Positions 34,959 to 44,210 of a stretch of DNA of 64,000 nt are shown here, one piece after another. Under the pieces are notes generated by a model. It was not told where the DNA came from, ran no database searches, and worked only from the letters and a program-made list of their open reading frames with translations. The position numbers and the translations under genes are program-made. Positions within the stretch are counted from its first letter, which is position 1; every line of letters begins with the position of its first letter. This DNA is from CAINDZ01 sp964399195 (GTDB taxonomy: Bacteria > Krumholzibacteriota > Krumholzibacteriia > LZORAL124-64-63). The stretch lies in NCBI GenBank assembly GCA_964399195.1, contig CAYNPY010000003.1:1-64000 (forward strand), read 5' to 3'.

Positions 34959-36215
34959 CTACAGCAGCGGGTTGGACACCACCCCGTCCGCCAGCTTGGG
35001 CTCGAACCACGTCGACTTGGGCGGCATCACCTGGTTGGTGTCCGCCACGGCGATCAGGTCGTCCAGCGAGGTCGCAAACAGCGCGAATCCGGCGGCCATC
35101 TCGCCGGAGTCGACGCGCTTCTCCAGTTCGCCCAGCCCGCGGATGCCGCCGACGAAGTCGACGCGGTCGCTCTTGCGCAGGTCCTTGATGCCGAGGATGC
35201 GGTCGAGCACCAGGTCCGACAGCACGCTCACGTCGAGCGCGCCGACGGGGTCCTGCTCCCGCGTGGGCGTGGGCACGGTGGGCGTCAGGCGGTACCACTG
35301 CCGGCCCAGGTAGAGGCCGAACTCGCGCCGCGCCGCGGGCTTCGCCTGGCCGGCGACCTTCTCCACGCGGAAGCTCCCGCCCACCTTCGCCAGGAACGCC
35401 TCGGGCGACATCCCGTTCAGGTCCCTCACCACGCGGTTGTAGTCCCAGATCTTCATCTCGTCGACCGGGTAGGCCACCGCCAGGTAGGTGTTGTAGGGCT
35501 CGGCGCCGGTGTGGGCGGCGCCGCGCTCCTGCACCATCAGCTTCTTGACGCGGCTGGCCGCGGCGCTGCGGTGGTGGCCGTCGGCGATGTACACCGTCGG
35601 CGCGGTGTCGAAAGCCTCGACCAGCGCCTTGATGTCGGCGTCGTCGGACACGACCCACAGCGTGTGGATGACGCCGCCCTGGCCCGTGGCCGAAAACTCG
35701 GGCGCGCCCTTCGCGACGCGCGAGATGACGGCGTCGGCGGCGGGAATCTGCTTGTAGGCGATCAGGCCGGGGCCGGTCTGCGCCCGCACGTGCATGATCT
35801 GGTTGACCCGGTCGTCCTCCTTGACCGGGCGCGTGAACTCGTGGCGGCGGATGCGGCCGGCGTCGTAGTCGTCCACGCAGGCGCCGACGACCAGGCCGGT
35901 CTGCACGTGGTCCCCCATCTGGAGGCGATAGACGTAGAAGCAGGGCTTGGCGTCCTGGATGAGCACGCCGTCGTCCAGCAGCCGCCGGAAGTTCTCCGCG
36001 GCCTTCTCGTAGACGGCCGGCGCGTGCACGTCCGTGCCGGGCGGCAGGTCGATCTCGGCCTTGGAGACGTGCAGGAAGCTCAGCGGCTTGCCCCGCGCCA
36101 GTTCGCGCGCCTCGTCGGAGTCCAGCACGTCGTAGGGCGGCGCGATGACGTCCTGCGCCTTGCCGGGCGCGGGGCGGATGCCGCGGATGGGCGTGAACAG
36201 GGGGAGCTTCTTCAT
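34959..36215 (-). CDS. DUF1015 family protein of the serine-biosynthesis operon
   Basis: A 418-residue cytoplasmic protein of the DUF1015 family. Typical elements are IRPAPGKAQDVIAPPYDVLDSDEA at the N-terminus, RRHEFTRPVKEDDRVNQI in the middle and TVYIADGHHRSAAA, a conserved His-His element. The C-terminal LADTNQVMPPKSTWFEPKLADG-like end is also typical. The family is often found beside serA and serC, as here, and may act as a serine kinase or related enzyme, but I cannot confirm this from sequence. Third gene of serC-serA-DUF1015, 94 bp after serA, with a 9-bp-stem hairpin (36256-36277) in that gap. Confidence 0.85.
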   Translation of the reverse strand: MKKLPLFTPIRGIRPAPGKAQDVIAPPYDVLDSDEARELARGKPLSFLHVSKAEIDLPPGTDVHAPAVYEKAAENFRRLLDDGVLIQDAKPCFYVYRLQMGDHVQTGLVVGACVDDYDAGRIRRHEFTRPVKEDDRVNQIMHVRAQTGPGLIAYKQIPAADAVISRVAKGAPEFSATGQGGVIHTLWVVSDDADIKALVEAFDTAPTVYIADGHHRSAAASRVKKLMVQERGAAHTGAEPYNTYLAVAYPVDEMKIWDYNRVVRDLNGMSPEAFLAKVGGSFRVEKVAGQAKPAARREFGLYLGRQWYRLTPTVPTPTREQDPVGALDVSVLSDLVLDRILGIKDLRKSDRVDFVGGIRGLGELEKRVDSGEMAAGFALFATSLDDLIAVADTNQVMPPKSTWFEPKLADGVVSNPLL

Positions 36216-36255
36216 GTGGATCCTGCCTTGACTTGTCTGGCCTTACCTTGCGGCG

Positions 36256-36277
36256 GCGGGCGGGTGGCCCCGCCCGC
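36256..36277 (-). other. Intra-operon hairpin between serA and the DUF1015 gene
   Basis: GCGGGCGGG (36256-36264), loop TGGC, CCCGCCCGC (36269-36277). It may reduce read-through into the DUF1015 gene or protect the serA mRNA end. Confidence 0.4.
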
Positions 36278-36309
36278 GCCTTCCTTCCGGGTCTCCGGAC
36301 GCGTCGGTG

Positions 36310-37263
36310 CTACGCCACCTTGTCGCCGTTGACCGCGTGCTTCTTCACCTTGTTCAGCAGGTAGTCGGCGATCTGTTCGGCCGCCTGCCGGGCGACCGTC
36401 ACCTGCGCGTCCTTGGTCGAGGCCGCGATGTGCGGCGTGCACACCACGTTCTCCAGGCCGAAGAACACGTGCTCGGTCGCCGGCTCGGTCGCGTAGACGT
36501 CGCAGGCCAGGCCCGCGACCTGGCCGCTCTCGAGCGCCGCCTTGACGTCCGCTTCGACCATGATGCCGCCGCGCGCGCAGTTGATCAGGCGGACGCCCTT
36601 CTTCATCTTCGCGATGGCGTCCTTGTTGATCATGCCCTTGGTGGCCGGCACCATCGCCACGTGGTAGGTGATGAAATCGGCCTTCGCGTACAGCTCGTCC
36701 AGCGTCACCATCTTGACGCCGAGCTCCTTCGCCTTCTCCGGCGTCAGGAGCGGGTCGTGGGCGATCACGTTCATCTTCAGGCCCACGCCGCGCTCGGCGA
36801 CCACGGCGCCGATGTTGCCGCAGCCGACCACGCCCAGGGTCTTGCCGGTCAGCTCGACGCCCTCGAACTTCTTCTTCTCCCACTTGCCGGCGTGCGTCGA
36901 GGCGTTGGCCTGCGGGATGTGGCGGGCCAGGGCCATCATCATGGCCACGGCGTGCTCGCCCGTGGAGACCGTGTTGCCGAACGGCGTGTTCATCACGAGC
37001 ACGCCCTTCTCCGAGCAGGCCGGCACGTCGATGTTGTCGACGCCCGAGCCGGCGCGGGCCACGGCCTTCAGCTTCGTGGCGGCCCCGATCAGGTCGCGCG
37101 TCAGCGTGGTGGCCGAGCGCACGATGATCGCGTCGTACTCGCCGATGCAGGCCTTCAGCTCGTCCGGGGTCATGCCGGTCTTCACGACGGGCTCCAGCCC
37201 GTGGTCGCGCAGCACCGTCTCGCACAGCTTGTCGGCCTTGTCGGCGATCAGCACCTTGAACAT
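36310..37263 (-). CDS. serA: D-3-phosphoglycerate dehydrogenase, short form
   Basis: A 317-residue NAD-dependent dehydrogenase that oxidises 3-phosphoglycerate to 3-phosphohydroxypyruvate, the first step of serine synthesis. The NAD-binding GVVGCGNIGAVVAERG and the catalytic Arg (NCARGG), Glu (YATEPATEH) and His (TPHIAAST) are present. It lacks the C-terminal ACT and ASB domains of longer SerA enzymes, so allosteric serine inhibition of that type is unlikely. It lies 28 bp after serC in the same operon. Confidence 0.9.
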   Translation of the reverse strand: MFKVLIADKADKLCETVLRDHGLEPVVKTGMTPDELKACIGEYDAIIVRSATTLTRDLIGAATKLKAVARAGSGVDNIDVPACSEKGVLVMNTPFGNTVSTGEHAVAMMMALARHIPQANASTHAGKWEKKKFEGVELTGKTLGVVGCGNIGAVVAERGVGLKMNVIAHDPLLTPEKAKELGVKMVTLDELYAKADFITYHVAMVPATKGMINKDAIAKMKKGVRLINCARGGIMVEADVKAALESGQVAGLACDVYATEPATEHVFFGLENVVCTPHIAASTKDAQVTVARQAAEQIADYLLNKVKKHAVNGDKVA

Positions 37264-37291
37264 GGCAGCGCCTCCCTGGCGATGATGGGGC

Positions 37292-38458
37292 TCACTTCGC
37301 GTACTCGGCGGCCACGGTCGCGTAGGCCCAGTCCAGCCACGCCGTGAGCGCCTCGATGTCGGACGTCTCGACGGTGGCGCCGCACCAGACGCGGAAGCCG
37401 ACCGGGGCCTTGGCGTAGGCGTTGATGTCCTTGGCCACGCCCTCCTTGTCCAGCAGGCCGGAGATCTTCTTCGCCGCGACGGACTTCTCCTCGTCCGGCA
37501 GCTTAAGGAACCAGTCGGCCTTGACCTTGAAGCAGACCGACGTGTTCGAGCGGATCTCCTTCGACTCGGCCAGGAAGTCGATCCAGTCCGACTTCGCGAC
37601 CCACTTCTCGAAGGCGGCCAGGTTGGCGTTCGAGCGCTTGTACAGGCCCTGCAGGCCGCCGATCGACTCGGCCCACTTCAGGGCGTCGATGGCGTCCTCG
37701 ACGCAGAGCATCGACGGCGTGTTGACCGTGCTGTACTCCAGCTCGCCCGGCTTCAGCTTGCCCTCGGCGGCCAGGCGGAAGATCTTCGGCAGCGGCCACG
37801 GCACCTTCGGCTCGTTCTCCTGCATGCGGGCCACCGCGCGCGGCGACAGGATGATGACGCCGTGCGCCGCCTCGCCGCCCAGCACCTTCTGCCACGAGAA
37901 GGTGACCACGTCCAGCTTGGCGAAATCCACCGGCATCGCGTACACGCCGGAGGTGGCGTCGCAGATGGTGATGCCCTCGCGGTCGGCGGCGATCCAGTCG
38001 AAGTTGGGCACCTTCACGCCCGAGGTGGTGCCGTTGAGCGTGAAGATGATGTCGTGCGCGCGGTTGGCCTGGCGCAGGTCCGGGAGCTTGCCGTAGTCGG
38101 CCTTGTACTCGTTCACCTGCGGCAGCTTCAGGTACTTGACGGCGTCGGTGATCCAGCCCTTGCCGAACGACTCCCAGCCGAAGATGTCGACCGGGCGCGG
38201 CCCGAGCATCGTCCACATCGCCAGTTCGACCGCGCCGGTGTCCGAGCCGGCGACGATGCCGATGCGGTAGTCGTCGGGCACCTCGAGCAGCTTCTTCATG
38301 CGGTCGGAGCATTCCTGCAGTCGCGCCTTGCCTTCCTTGGAGCGGTGGGAGCGGCCCACCAGCGCGCCCTTGAGCGCGTCGACGGTCCAGCCGGGGCGCT
38401 TGGCGCAGGGGCCGGACGAGAAGTTGGGACAGGCGGGTTTGCGAACGGGCTTTTCCAT
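37292..38458 (-). CDS. serC: Phosphoserine aminotransferase
   Basis: A 388-residue PLP enzyme making phosphoserine from phosphohydroxypyruvate and glutamate. The N-terminal PNFSSGPCAKRPGWTVDALK, the PLP lysine K191 in FSWQKVLGGEAAHG and IRSNTSVCF are characteristic of the SerC form found in alphaproteobacteria, archaea and FCB genomes rather than the E. coli type. GGGAG precedes ATG 38458. It is the first gene of serC-serA-DUF1015; a candidate promoter lies at 38508-38537. A phosphoserine phosphatase is not in the window. Confidence 0.9.
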   Translation of the reverse strand: MEKPVRKPACPNFSSGPCAKRPGWTVDALKGALVGRSHRSKEGKARLQECSDRMKKLLEVPDDYRIGIVAGSDTGAVELAMWTMLGPRPVDIFGWESFGKGWITDAVKYLKLPQVNEYKADYGKLPDLRQANRAHDIIFTLNGTTSGVKVPNFDWIAADREGITICDATSGVYAMPVDFAKLDVVTFSWQKVLGGEAAHGVIILSPRAVARMQENEPKVPWPLPKIFRLAAEGKLKPGELEYSTVNTPSMLCVEDAIDALKWAESIGGLQGLYKRSNANLAAFEKWVAKSDWIDFLAESKEIRSNTSVCFKVKADWFLKLPDEEKSVAAKKISGLLDKEGVAKDINAYAKAPVGFRVWCGATVETSDIEALTAWLDWAYATVAAEYAK

Positions 38459-38507
38459 GGCGTGAACTCCCTGAGGACGGGTGCCGGTGCAGGTCCGGAA
38501 CAGGCGA

Positions 38508-38537
38508 AACGTAGTGGGTTGGCGCGGGGAATTGCAA
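38508..38537 (-). promoter_or_regulatory. Candidate promoter of the serine operon
   Basis: On the minus strand: TTGCAA (38532-38537), an 18-bp spacer and TACGTT (38508-38513), 50 bp upstream of serC. Confidence 0.4.
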
Positions 38538-38737
38538 CCCGGGGCGGGGGCGCACCGCGCCCCGCGCCTCGGGCCGAGCCGGTCCGGTTTCGGTGAAAGT
38601 CCCGCCTCAGATTTGAGAGGGATAGTCGTTGTCAATGGCCGCCGGAACCGTCGCCGGGTGGCAGGATCCGGCCCGACGCTTATGCTGAGCGGGACGCCGG
38701 CGCCGGCGCGGCCGGGACCGGTGCGGGAAGGATGGCC

Positions 38738-40285
38738 ATGAGCGGAAACGGCACCGACGAACACGAATCTGCGCCCTGCGGCAATCTCCTGGACCACCTG
38801 CTCGAGGGCTGCCAGGTGCTGGGCTTCGACTGGCGGTACCGCTACCTGAATCCCGCGGCCGAAACGCACAATCGGCGGCCGAACTCCGACCTGATCGGGC
38901 GCCGTTACCAGGACATGTGGCCGGGCATCGAGGCCACCGAGGTCTACGGACGCATTCGCGACTGCCTCGAGTCCCGGATCCCCCACGCCATGGAGAACGA
39001 GTTCACGTTTCCCGACGGCCATGTCGGCTGGTTCGAGCTGCGGATCACGCCGGTGCCCGAGGGCGTGTTCATCATGTCGCTGGACGTGAGCGAGCGGAAG
39101 CGGATGGAAAGCGAACTGCGGCGCTCGGCCGAGCAGCTGCTGCAGGCGCAGAAGCTGGAATCGGTGGGACGCCTGGCCGGCGGCGTCGCGCACGACTTCA
39201 ACAATCTGCTGAGCGTCATCATGGGCCACACCGAGCTGGCCCGGGAGGATGCCGGCGACAACGACGAGATGCAGGCGCACCTGCGCCGGATCGACCAGGC
39301 CGCGCGGCGCTCGGCGGAAGTGATCCAGCAGCTGCTGGCCTTCGCGCGCCGGCAGACGATCGAGCCGCGCCCGCTCGACATCAACGCCGAGGTCCAGGTC
39401 AATCTCGGCCTGTTGAGGCGGCTGATCGGCGAGGATATCGAACTGGCGTGGCATCCCGAGGGCGGTCTTCTGCCCGTGCTGATGGACCCCACGCAGGTGC
39501 ACCAGATCCTGACGAACCTCTGCCTGAACGCCCGCGACGCGATCACGGGCCACGGCCGGATCACGGTCGAGACCAGGAACGTCAGCCTGGACGCGGCGGC
39601 TTGTGAGGGCCGCCCCGGGTTCCAGCCGGGCGATTTCGTGGTGCTCACCGTCAGCGACGACGGTGTGGGCATGGCTCGCGAGGTGGCGGCGCGGGTCTTC
39701 GAGCCCTTCTTCACGACCAAGGAGCTCGGCCACGGCACGGGTCTGGGGCTGGCGACGGTCTACGGCATCGTCAAGCAGAACGACGGCTTCATCAACGTCT
39801 ACAGCGAGCCCGGCCGCGGCACCACGTTCCGCATCTATCTGAGGGGGGCGCCGGCGGCGCGGGTCGACGAGCGCGCGGAGGCCGGGGGCGCCCCGGCCGA
39901 TTGGCACGGCACCGAGACCGTCCTGGTCGTCGAGGACGAGGAGTTGATCCTCGCGGTCACGTCCGGGATGCTCGAGCGGTCCGGCTACCGCGTGCTGGCG
40001 GCGTGCACCCCGGAGGGCGCGCTGGAACTGGCGCGCGGCAGCGACGGCCGGATCGATCTCCTGCTGTCGGATGTCATCATGCCCGACATGACGGGGCCGG
40101 CGCTGGCCGAGCGCGTGCGGGCGGCGCACCCGGATCTCAAGGTCCTCTACACCTCCGGCTACACGGCGAACGTGATCGCGCACCGCGGCGTCCTGGACCC
40201 CGGGGTGAACTTCCTGCCGAAGCCGTTCACGCGCCGGCAGCTGTCGGAGAAGGTCAGGCGGGTGCTGGACGGGCTGGAGCGCTGA
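38738..40285 (+). CDS. Soluble hybrid histidine kinase, PAS-HisKA-HATPase-REC
   Basis: A cytoplasmic kinase of 515 residues with no membrane segment. A PAS domain (~15-120, VLGFDWRYRYLNPAAE) precedes HisKA with LAGGVAHDFNNLLSVIMGH, HATPase with LNARDAI, DDGVGM and GTGLGLATVYGIV, and a C-terminal receiver (ETVLVVEDEELI ... LLLSDVIMPDMTGPAL ... LPKPFTRRQL). The layout is that of the large family of hybrid kinases with unknown outputs. I prefer ATG 38738 over 38732 because GGGAAGG ends at 38730, too close to the earlier codon. It is divergent from serC and convergent with the endonuclease gene; no dedicated regulator adjoins it. Confidence 0.88.
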   Translation: MSGNGTDEHESAPCGNLLDHLLEGCQVLGFDWRYRYLNPAAETHNRRPNSDLIGRRYQDMWPGIEATEVYGRIRDCLESRIPHAMENEFTFPDGHVGWFELRITPVPEGVFIMSLDVSERKRMESELRRSAEQLLQAQKLESVGRLAGGVAHDFNNLLSVIMGHTELAREDAGDNDEMQAHLRRIDQAARRSAEVIQQLLAFARRQTIEPRPLDINAEVQVNLGLLRRLIGEDIELAWHPEGGLLPVLMDPTQVHQILTNLCLNARDAITGHGRITVETRNVSLDAAACEGRPGFQPGDFVVLTVSDDGVGMAREVAARVFEPFFTTKELGHGTGLGLATVYGIVKQNDGFINVYSEPGRGTTFRIYLRGAPAARVDERAEAGGAPADWHGTETVLVVEDEELILAVTSGMLERSGYRVLAACTPEGALELARGSDGRIDLLLSDVIMPDMTGPALAERVRAAHPDLKVLYTSGYTANVIAHRGVLDPGVNFLPKPFTRRQLSEKVRRVLDGLER

Positions 40286-40320
40286 GCGCGGGAACGCCGC
40301 CTGCCGCCCCGCGAACGCGA

Positions 40321-40350
40321 GGACTGCCGCCCGCGAGCGGACGGCAGTCC
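40321..40350. terminator. 9-bp stem-loop between convergent genes
   Basis: GGACTGCCG (40321-40329), 12-nt loop, CGGCAGTCC (40342-40350), between the hybrid kinase (+) and the endonuclease gene (-). Confidence 0.5.
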
Positions 40351-40379
40351 GGTGAGATCGGTCAGGCCTTTCCGGCGGA

Positions 40380-42824
40380 CTACCTGCGGGTCACCAACGC
40401 CTTGGCCACCGCGAACGTCTGCCCGGTGTTCTTCTTGCCGGCGGTCGCCCTGACGCCGGCAACCCATGTGAACTCCACGTAGCGGTCGCCCGTGCCCTGC
40501 AGCTGGCACGAATAGCCCTTGACGGTGGCCTCGGACTCGCTGACCGGGATCGCGGTGGAGGTCATGCCGGCCGCGGCGCCGCCGGTCGCCGTGAACGTGC
40601 CCTCGTAGCTGAGGAACTGCACGACCTGGCCCGAGGCGTTGACCAGCGCGAAGCCGTCCGGCGCGCCGTTCTGCAGCCCGGCCCAGCTGAACGACAGCAC
40701 GCCGTAGCCGGCCTGCAGGTTGCCGAACGTGCCGCTCAGCGCCTTGGTCATGTACACCGCGCCGTCGGCGCCGTTGTAAGCCAGCAGCGTCCAGCCCGCC
40801 AGCGAGGTGCCTGCCGGGCCGGCCAGCTCGACCAGCTCGCCGCTGTCGGTGCCGGCGTTGTCGTAGTGGAACTCGTTGATCCAGACGTTGGCCAGCGCCG
40901 GCGCAGTCACCGTGACGGGCGCCGTGTCGGAGTGCTGGGCGCCGTCGTCGTCCGTCACCGTGAGCGTGGCGGTGTACGAGCCGGCTGCCGCGTAGGCGTG
41001 CGTCGGGTTGGCCGCCGTGCTGGTCGCGCCGTCGCCGAAGTTCCACAGCCAGGCGGTGATGGTGCCGTCGCTGTCGCTCGAACCCGCGGACGAGAAGGCG
41101 ATGTTCGCGCCCGTGGTGCCGCTGTAGGGGCCGTTGGCCTGCGCGACCGGCGCCACGTTGGGGGCGGTGATCGTCACTGCGGCGGTGTCGGAATGCTGGG
41201 CGCCGTCATCATCCGTCACGGTGAGCGTGGCGGTGTAGGAGCCCGCCGCGGCGTAGGCGTGGGCCGGATTGGCCGCCGTGCTGGTCGCGCCGTCGCCGAA
41301 GTTCCACGACCAGGCGACGATGGCGCCGTCGCTGTCGGTCGAGCCCGCNNNNNNNNNNNNNNNNNNNNNNNNNNNNNNNNNNNNNNNNNNNNNNNNNNNN
41401 NNNNNNNNNNNNNNNNNNNNNNNNNNNNNNNNNNNNNNNNNNNNNNNNAGGTACATCGCCCCGCCGCTGCCGTTGTAGCCGACCACCGACCAGCCGCTCA
41501 GCGACGTGCCGGCCGTGCCGCAGACCTCGACCAGCTCGCCGGTGTCGGTGCCGTCGTTGTCGTAGTGGATCTCGTTGATCCAGACCACCGTGCCGCCGCC
41601 GCCGCCCGTCGGCGTGGCCGAGGCCGTGGCCGACGGCGCGGACTCGTTGCCGGTCACGTCGTCGGCCGTCACGCGGTACCAGTAGGTGACCCCGCCGGTG
41701 ACCGCGTTGTCCGTGTAGGCGCTGTTGGCCAGCAGCGTGCCGTTGAGCGCGCTGAAGGGGCCGGCCGCGGCGGTGGCGCGGTAGACGGTGTAGCCGGCCA
41801 GGTCGGCCTCGGAGTTGTTCGCCCAGTCCAGCGTGACCGAGCCGGCGCCTGCCGTCGCCAGCAGGCCGGTGGGCGCGGCGGGCGGCGTCGTGTCGCCCGT
41901 GCCGCAATTGCCGCTGAACAGGCAGGCCACCCACTCGGGGTGGTCGATGAACGGGTTGCGGTTGCCCTGGTAGGCGTAGACCGCGTCGTTGCGGGCCTGT
42001 TCCTTGGCGTCGACGGGATCATCGAGGTGCCACTGCAGCACGGTGGCCAGCAGGCCCATGTAGGCCGTGCTCTCGTTGCTGCCGGTGTTCGAGGCCTCGA
42101 TCAGCGACAGGGTGTTCGTGAGGATCAGGTCGGGTTCGGCGTACCCGGTGATGCCGTGCGTGCCGCCCTCGTAGCGGACGTCCATGTACAGCAGGGCGCG
42201 CGCGACGTCGCCGCGGCGGTCCCACCACGTCTCCCAGTAGGTGACGTCCGACCAGTTCGACCAGCCGGGGTAGACACCCGTGCCGCCGCCCACGCCGTTC
42301 ACCAGCTGCGTCGGGTACTCGGTGCCCGTGCCGCCGACCACGCCGTAAGGCTTGTTGCCGCGCGACGAGTTGTAGCTGTCGTTGCAGATGAACAGGTGGT
42401 GGCAGTCGGTGTACGGGTAGTTGGAGGCGCCGTCGTTGGGGAAGCCGTAGCTCTTGGCCCAGACGTGCTCGCGGTTGTAGTCGAGGTTGCCCTCACCGTA
42501 CTTCGGGAAGCTGGCGTTCAGGTAGACGTCCAGCACGCGCCCGCTGTCGGCCGGGTCGGTGTCGGCGGCCTCGACCACGTTCCAGGTGTCGGTGGCCGTC
42601 GAGGTGTAGGGGATCTTCAGGTGGTCGTCGATGACGGCGTGGAGGGTCGAGCGGAGGGTGGCGGCGGAGGTGGCGTTGACGCTGTCGTAGTACCCGGCGG
42701 GGATGCCTTTCTCGAAGCCCGGCGGCGCCGTCGGCGGGGCCAGGGGGTGGTCGTTCGAACAGCCGCCGAAGACGACGGCCAGGGCCAGGAACCACAGGGC
42801 GAGCGCGCGGATCGAGGGACGCAT
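40380..42824 (-). CDS. Secreted endonuclease I-family protein with Fn3, PKD and lamin-tail domains (gap inside)
   Basis: A large exported protein, at least 814 residues, with 100 Ns inside. The N-terminus is a signal sequence with a possible but imperfect lipobox (VVFGGCSN). Residues ~45-300 are an endonuclease I (EndA-type) domain: REHVWAKSYGF, then DCHHLFICNDSYNSSRGNKPYG, the metal-binding His/Asn core. Next come an Fn3 domain, a lamin-tail domain (WINEIHYDNDGTDTGELVEV), two near-identical PKD domains (WNFGDGATSTAANP) and a second lamin-tail domain. It lacks the FlgD-type tail and ends at TRR. AGGAGG precedes the ATG. It would degrade extracellular DNA for nutrients. The gap lies at the repeated PKD region, so repeats may be missing. 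Confidence 0.8.
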   Translation of the reverse strand: MRPSIRALALWFLALAVVFGGCSNDHPLAPPTAPPGFEKGIPAGYYDSVNATSAATLRSTLHAVIDDHLKIPYTSTATDTWNVVEAADTDPADSGRVLDVYLNASFPKYGEGNLDYNREHVWAKSYGFPNDGASNYPYTDCHHLFICNDSYNSSRGNKPYGVVGGTGTEYPTQLVNGVGGGTGVYPGWSNWSDVTYWETWWDRRGDVARALLYMDVRYEGGTHGITGYAEPDLILTNTLSLIEASNTGSNESTAYMGLLATVLQWHLDDPVDAKEQARNDAVYAYQGNRNPFIDHPEWVACLFSGNCGTGDTTPPAAPTGLLATAGAGSVTLDWANNSEADLAGYTVYRATAAAGPFSALNGTLLANSAYTDNAVTGGVTYWYRVTADDVTGNESAPSATASATPTGGGGGTVVWINEIHYDNDGTDTGELVEVCGTAGTSLSGWSVVGYNGSGGAMYXXXXXXXXXXXXXXXXXXXXXXXXXXXXXXXXXXAGSTDSDGAIVAWSWNFGDGATSTAANPAHAYAAAGSYTATLTVTDDDGAQHSDTAAVTITAPNVAPVAQANGPYSGTTGANIAFSSAGSSDSDGTITAWLWNFGDGATSTAANPTHAYAAAGSYTATLTVTDDDGAQHSDTAPVTVTAPALANVWINEFHYDNAGTDSGELVELAGPAGTSLAGWTLLAYNGADGAVYMTKALSGTFGNLQAGYGVLSFSWAGLQNGAPDGFALVNASGQVVQFLSYEGTFTATGGAAAGMTSTAIPVSESEATVKGYSCQLQGTGDRYVEFTWVAGVRATAGKKNTGQTFAVAKALVTRR
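41349..41448. other. Assembly gap (100 N)
   Basis: Exactly 100 Ns, a standard scaffold spacer, inside the tandem PKD/lamin-tail section; the true length is unknown. Confidence 0.97.
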
Positions 42825-43080
42825 CCCGAACCTCCTGCCGGGGTGAGTGGCGATGGCGGGGCGAGTCTAGGCGGCGCGCTTCGGACTGCCAAGCGCGAGT
42901 TGTCCCGATCATGTGAATATTCGGTGTTGGACCGCCCGGAATCGGGAGGTCATCGGTTGTGATTCACGCGCGGCCGTGGAACGCCCCTTGCTGAATCGTC
43001 CCGGCGCGGCGCGCGGCCGGCGGGATCGACCCCGCCCCGCGGAACGCCGCCCGACACCGGACCGCCGCGAGGGCCGCCCC

Positions 43081-44202
43081 ATGGGCTTGCCGTCCAGCCG
43101 GACGCACATCCGCGCGATCGCGAGGCGAATCGGGCCGCCGGCCGCCTTCCTGGCCGCGTGCGTCCTCCTCGCGGCGCCACCGACGCCGGCCCCGGCGAGC
43201 ACCAGCGACGGCCTGCCGCCGGCCCGCCTGCGCTTCAGCGTCCAGGACCCGGACGGCAATTTCTTCCCCCACGGCGAGGTCGAATTCTGCCTGCAGGGCG
43301 GCGGCTGCCTGTACGCGGACATCGACCGCGGCTACCCGGGGCAGTTCTTCGTGCCGGCGGCGAAGCTGGTGCCGGGCGGCCTCTACCAGGTCATGGTCTA
43401 CGATCCGGATGTCGACGTGGTCTATGAGACGCGCGACTGGCGCTACGTGCCGGCGGACCACGATCCCGGCTACGACATCCTGCTGGGCGTCGACAAGTTC
43501 CTGGTCTTCGCGCAGTTCCGCGGGCTGCCGGGCGGCGGCCTCGCGTTCGAGATCGCCAACACGCTGAACCCCGAGTGGGAGGCGCGAGCGGGCGCGGCGG
43601 TGGCGGCGTCCGGTCCGGAGCCCTTGCCCGGGTTCCCGAAGCTGGTGGGGCGCCTGACGGTGCCGGTACTGCTGGGCTCGCGCTACGGCGAGGACCCGCA
43701 GGCCGCCGGCGGCGTGCTGGGCGTGGATCCCGGGCTGGGCGTGGCGCTGGCCTGGCGCAGCCGCTACCCGCAGCGGTTGGAGGCAGGCGCGCGGCGCGTG
43801 CCGTTCCACGAGATCACCCTGGCCTGGGACGGCAACCGCTACGAGACGGCGCAGGCGCTGACCCCGGGGCGGAGCAGCGACGTCGTCTTCCATCGCCTGA
43901 CCGTCGCCTATGGCCTGGGCCGCGCCGCTCCGAGCGGCGAGTCGCAGTTCAGCCTGTCGGCCGTGCTGGGCGCCGGCGCGGTGCTGGACCGCACCGAGGT
44001 CCTGCGCTACCTGGGCCGCGAGTACCGCATGTTCGGCCTGGGGCTGAGGCTGGCGTACGCGCGCGAGATCGCCGCCGGCCGCGGCGTTCGCGTGGGCCTG
44101 TGCGCCACGGCGGAGATGATGCACTGGCGGGCCACGCCCGTCGGGACCGATCACTGGCACGGCGCGGCGCCCGCGGTGGCGCTGGGCCTGGCCTTCTATT
44201 GA
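43081..44202 (+). CDS. Exported protein of unknown function, possible outer-membrane barrel
   Basis: A 373-residue protein with a signal peptide (AAFLAACVLLAAPPTPAPAS, to ~residue 40). The first third has a small beta-domain (RLRFSVQDPDGNFFPHGEVEF ... CLYADIDRGYPGQFFVP). The remainder alternates amphipathic strands (RYGEDPQAAGG, GVALAWRSRYPQRLEAGAR, FHEITLAWDGNRYETAQAL) and ends in VALGLAFY; an aromatic C-terminal residue is typical of outer-membrane beta-barrels. I do not recognise a family. GAGGG precedes ATG 43081. It is followed after eight bases by the Calx-beta lipoprotein gene, so the two are probably expressed together. Confidence 0.55.
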   Translation: MGLPSSRTHIRAIARRIGPPAAFLAACVLLAAPPTPAPASTSDGLPPARLRFSVQDPDGNFFPHGEVEFCLQGGGCLYADIDRGYPGQFFVPAAKLVPGGLYQVMVYDPDVDVVYETRDWRYVPADHDPGYDILLGVDKFLVFAQFRGLPGGGLAFEIANTLNPEWEARAGAAVAASGPEPLPGFPKLVGRLTVPVLLGSRYGEDPQAAGGVLGVDPGLGVALAWRSRYPQRLEAGARRVPFHEITLAWDGNRYETAQALTPGRSSDVVFHRLTVAYGLGRAAPSGESQFSLSAVLGAGAVLDRTEVLRYLGREYRMFGLGLRLAYAREIAAGRGVRVGLCATAEMMHWRATPVGTDHWHGAAPAVALGLAFY

Positions 44203-44210
44203 GGAGCGAC

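Noticed and set aside
38658..38686. TGGCAGG near 38659 as a sigma54 promoter of the hybrid kinase
   Set aside because: There is no TTGC element at the required distance.
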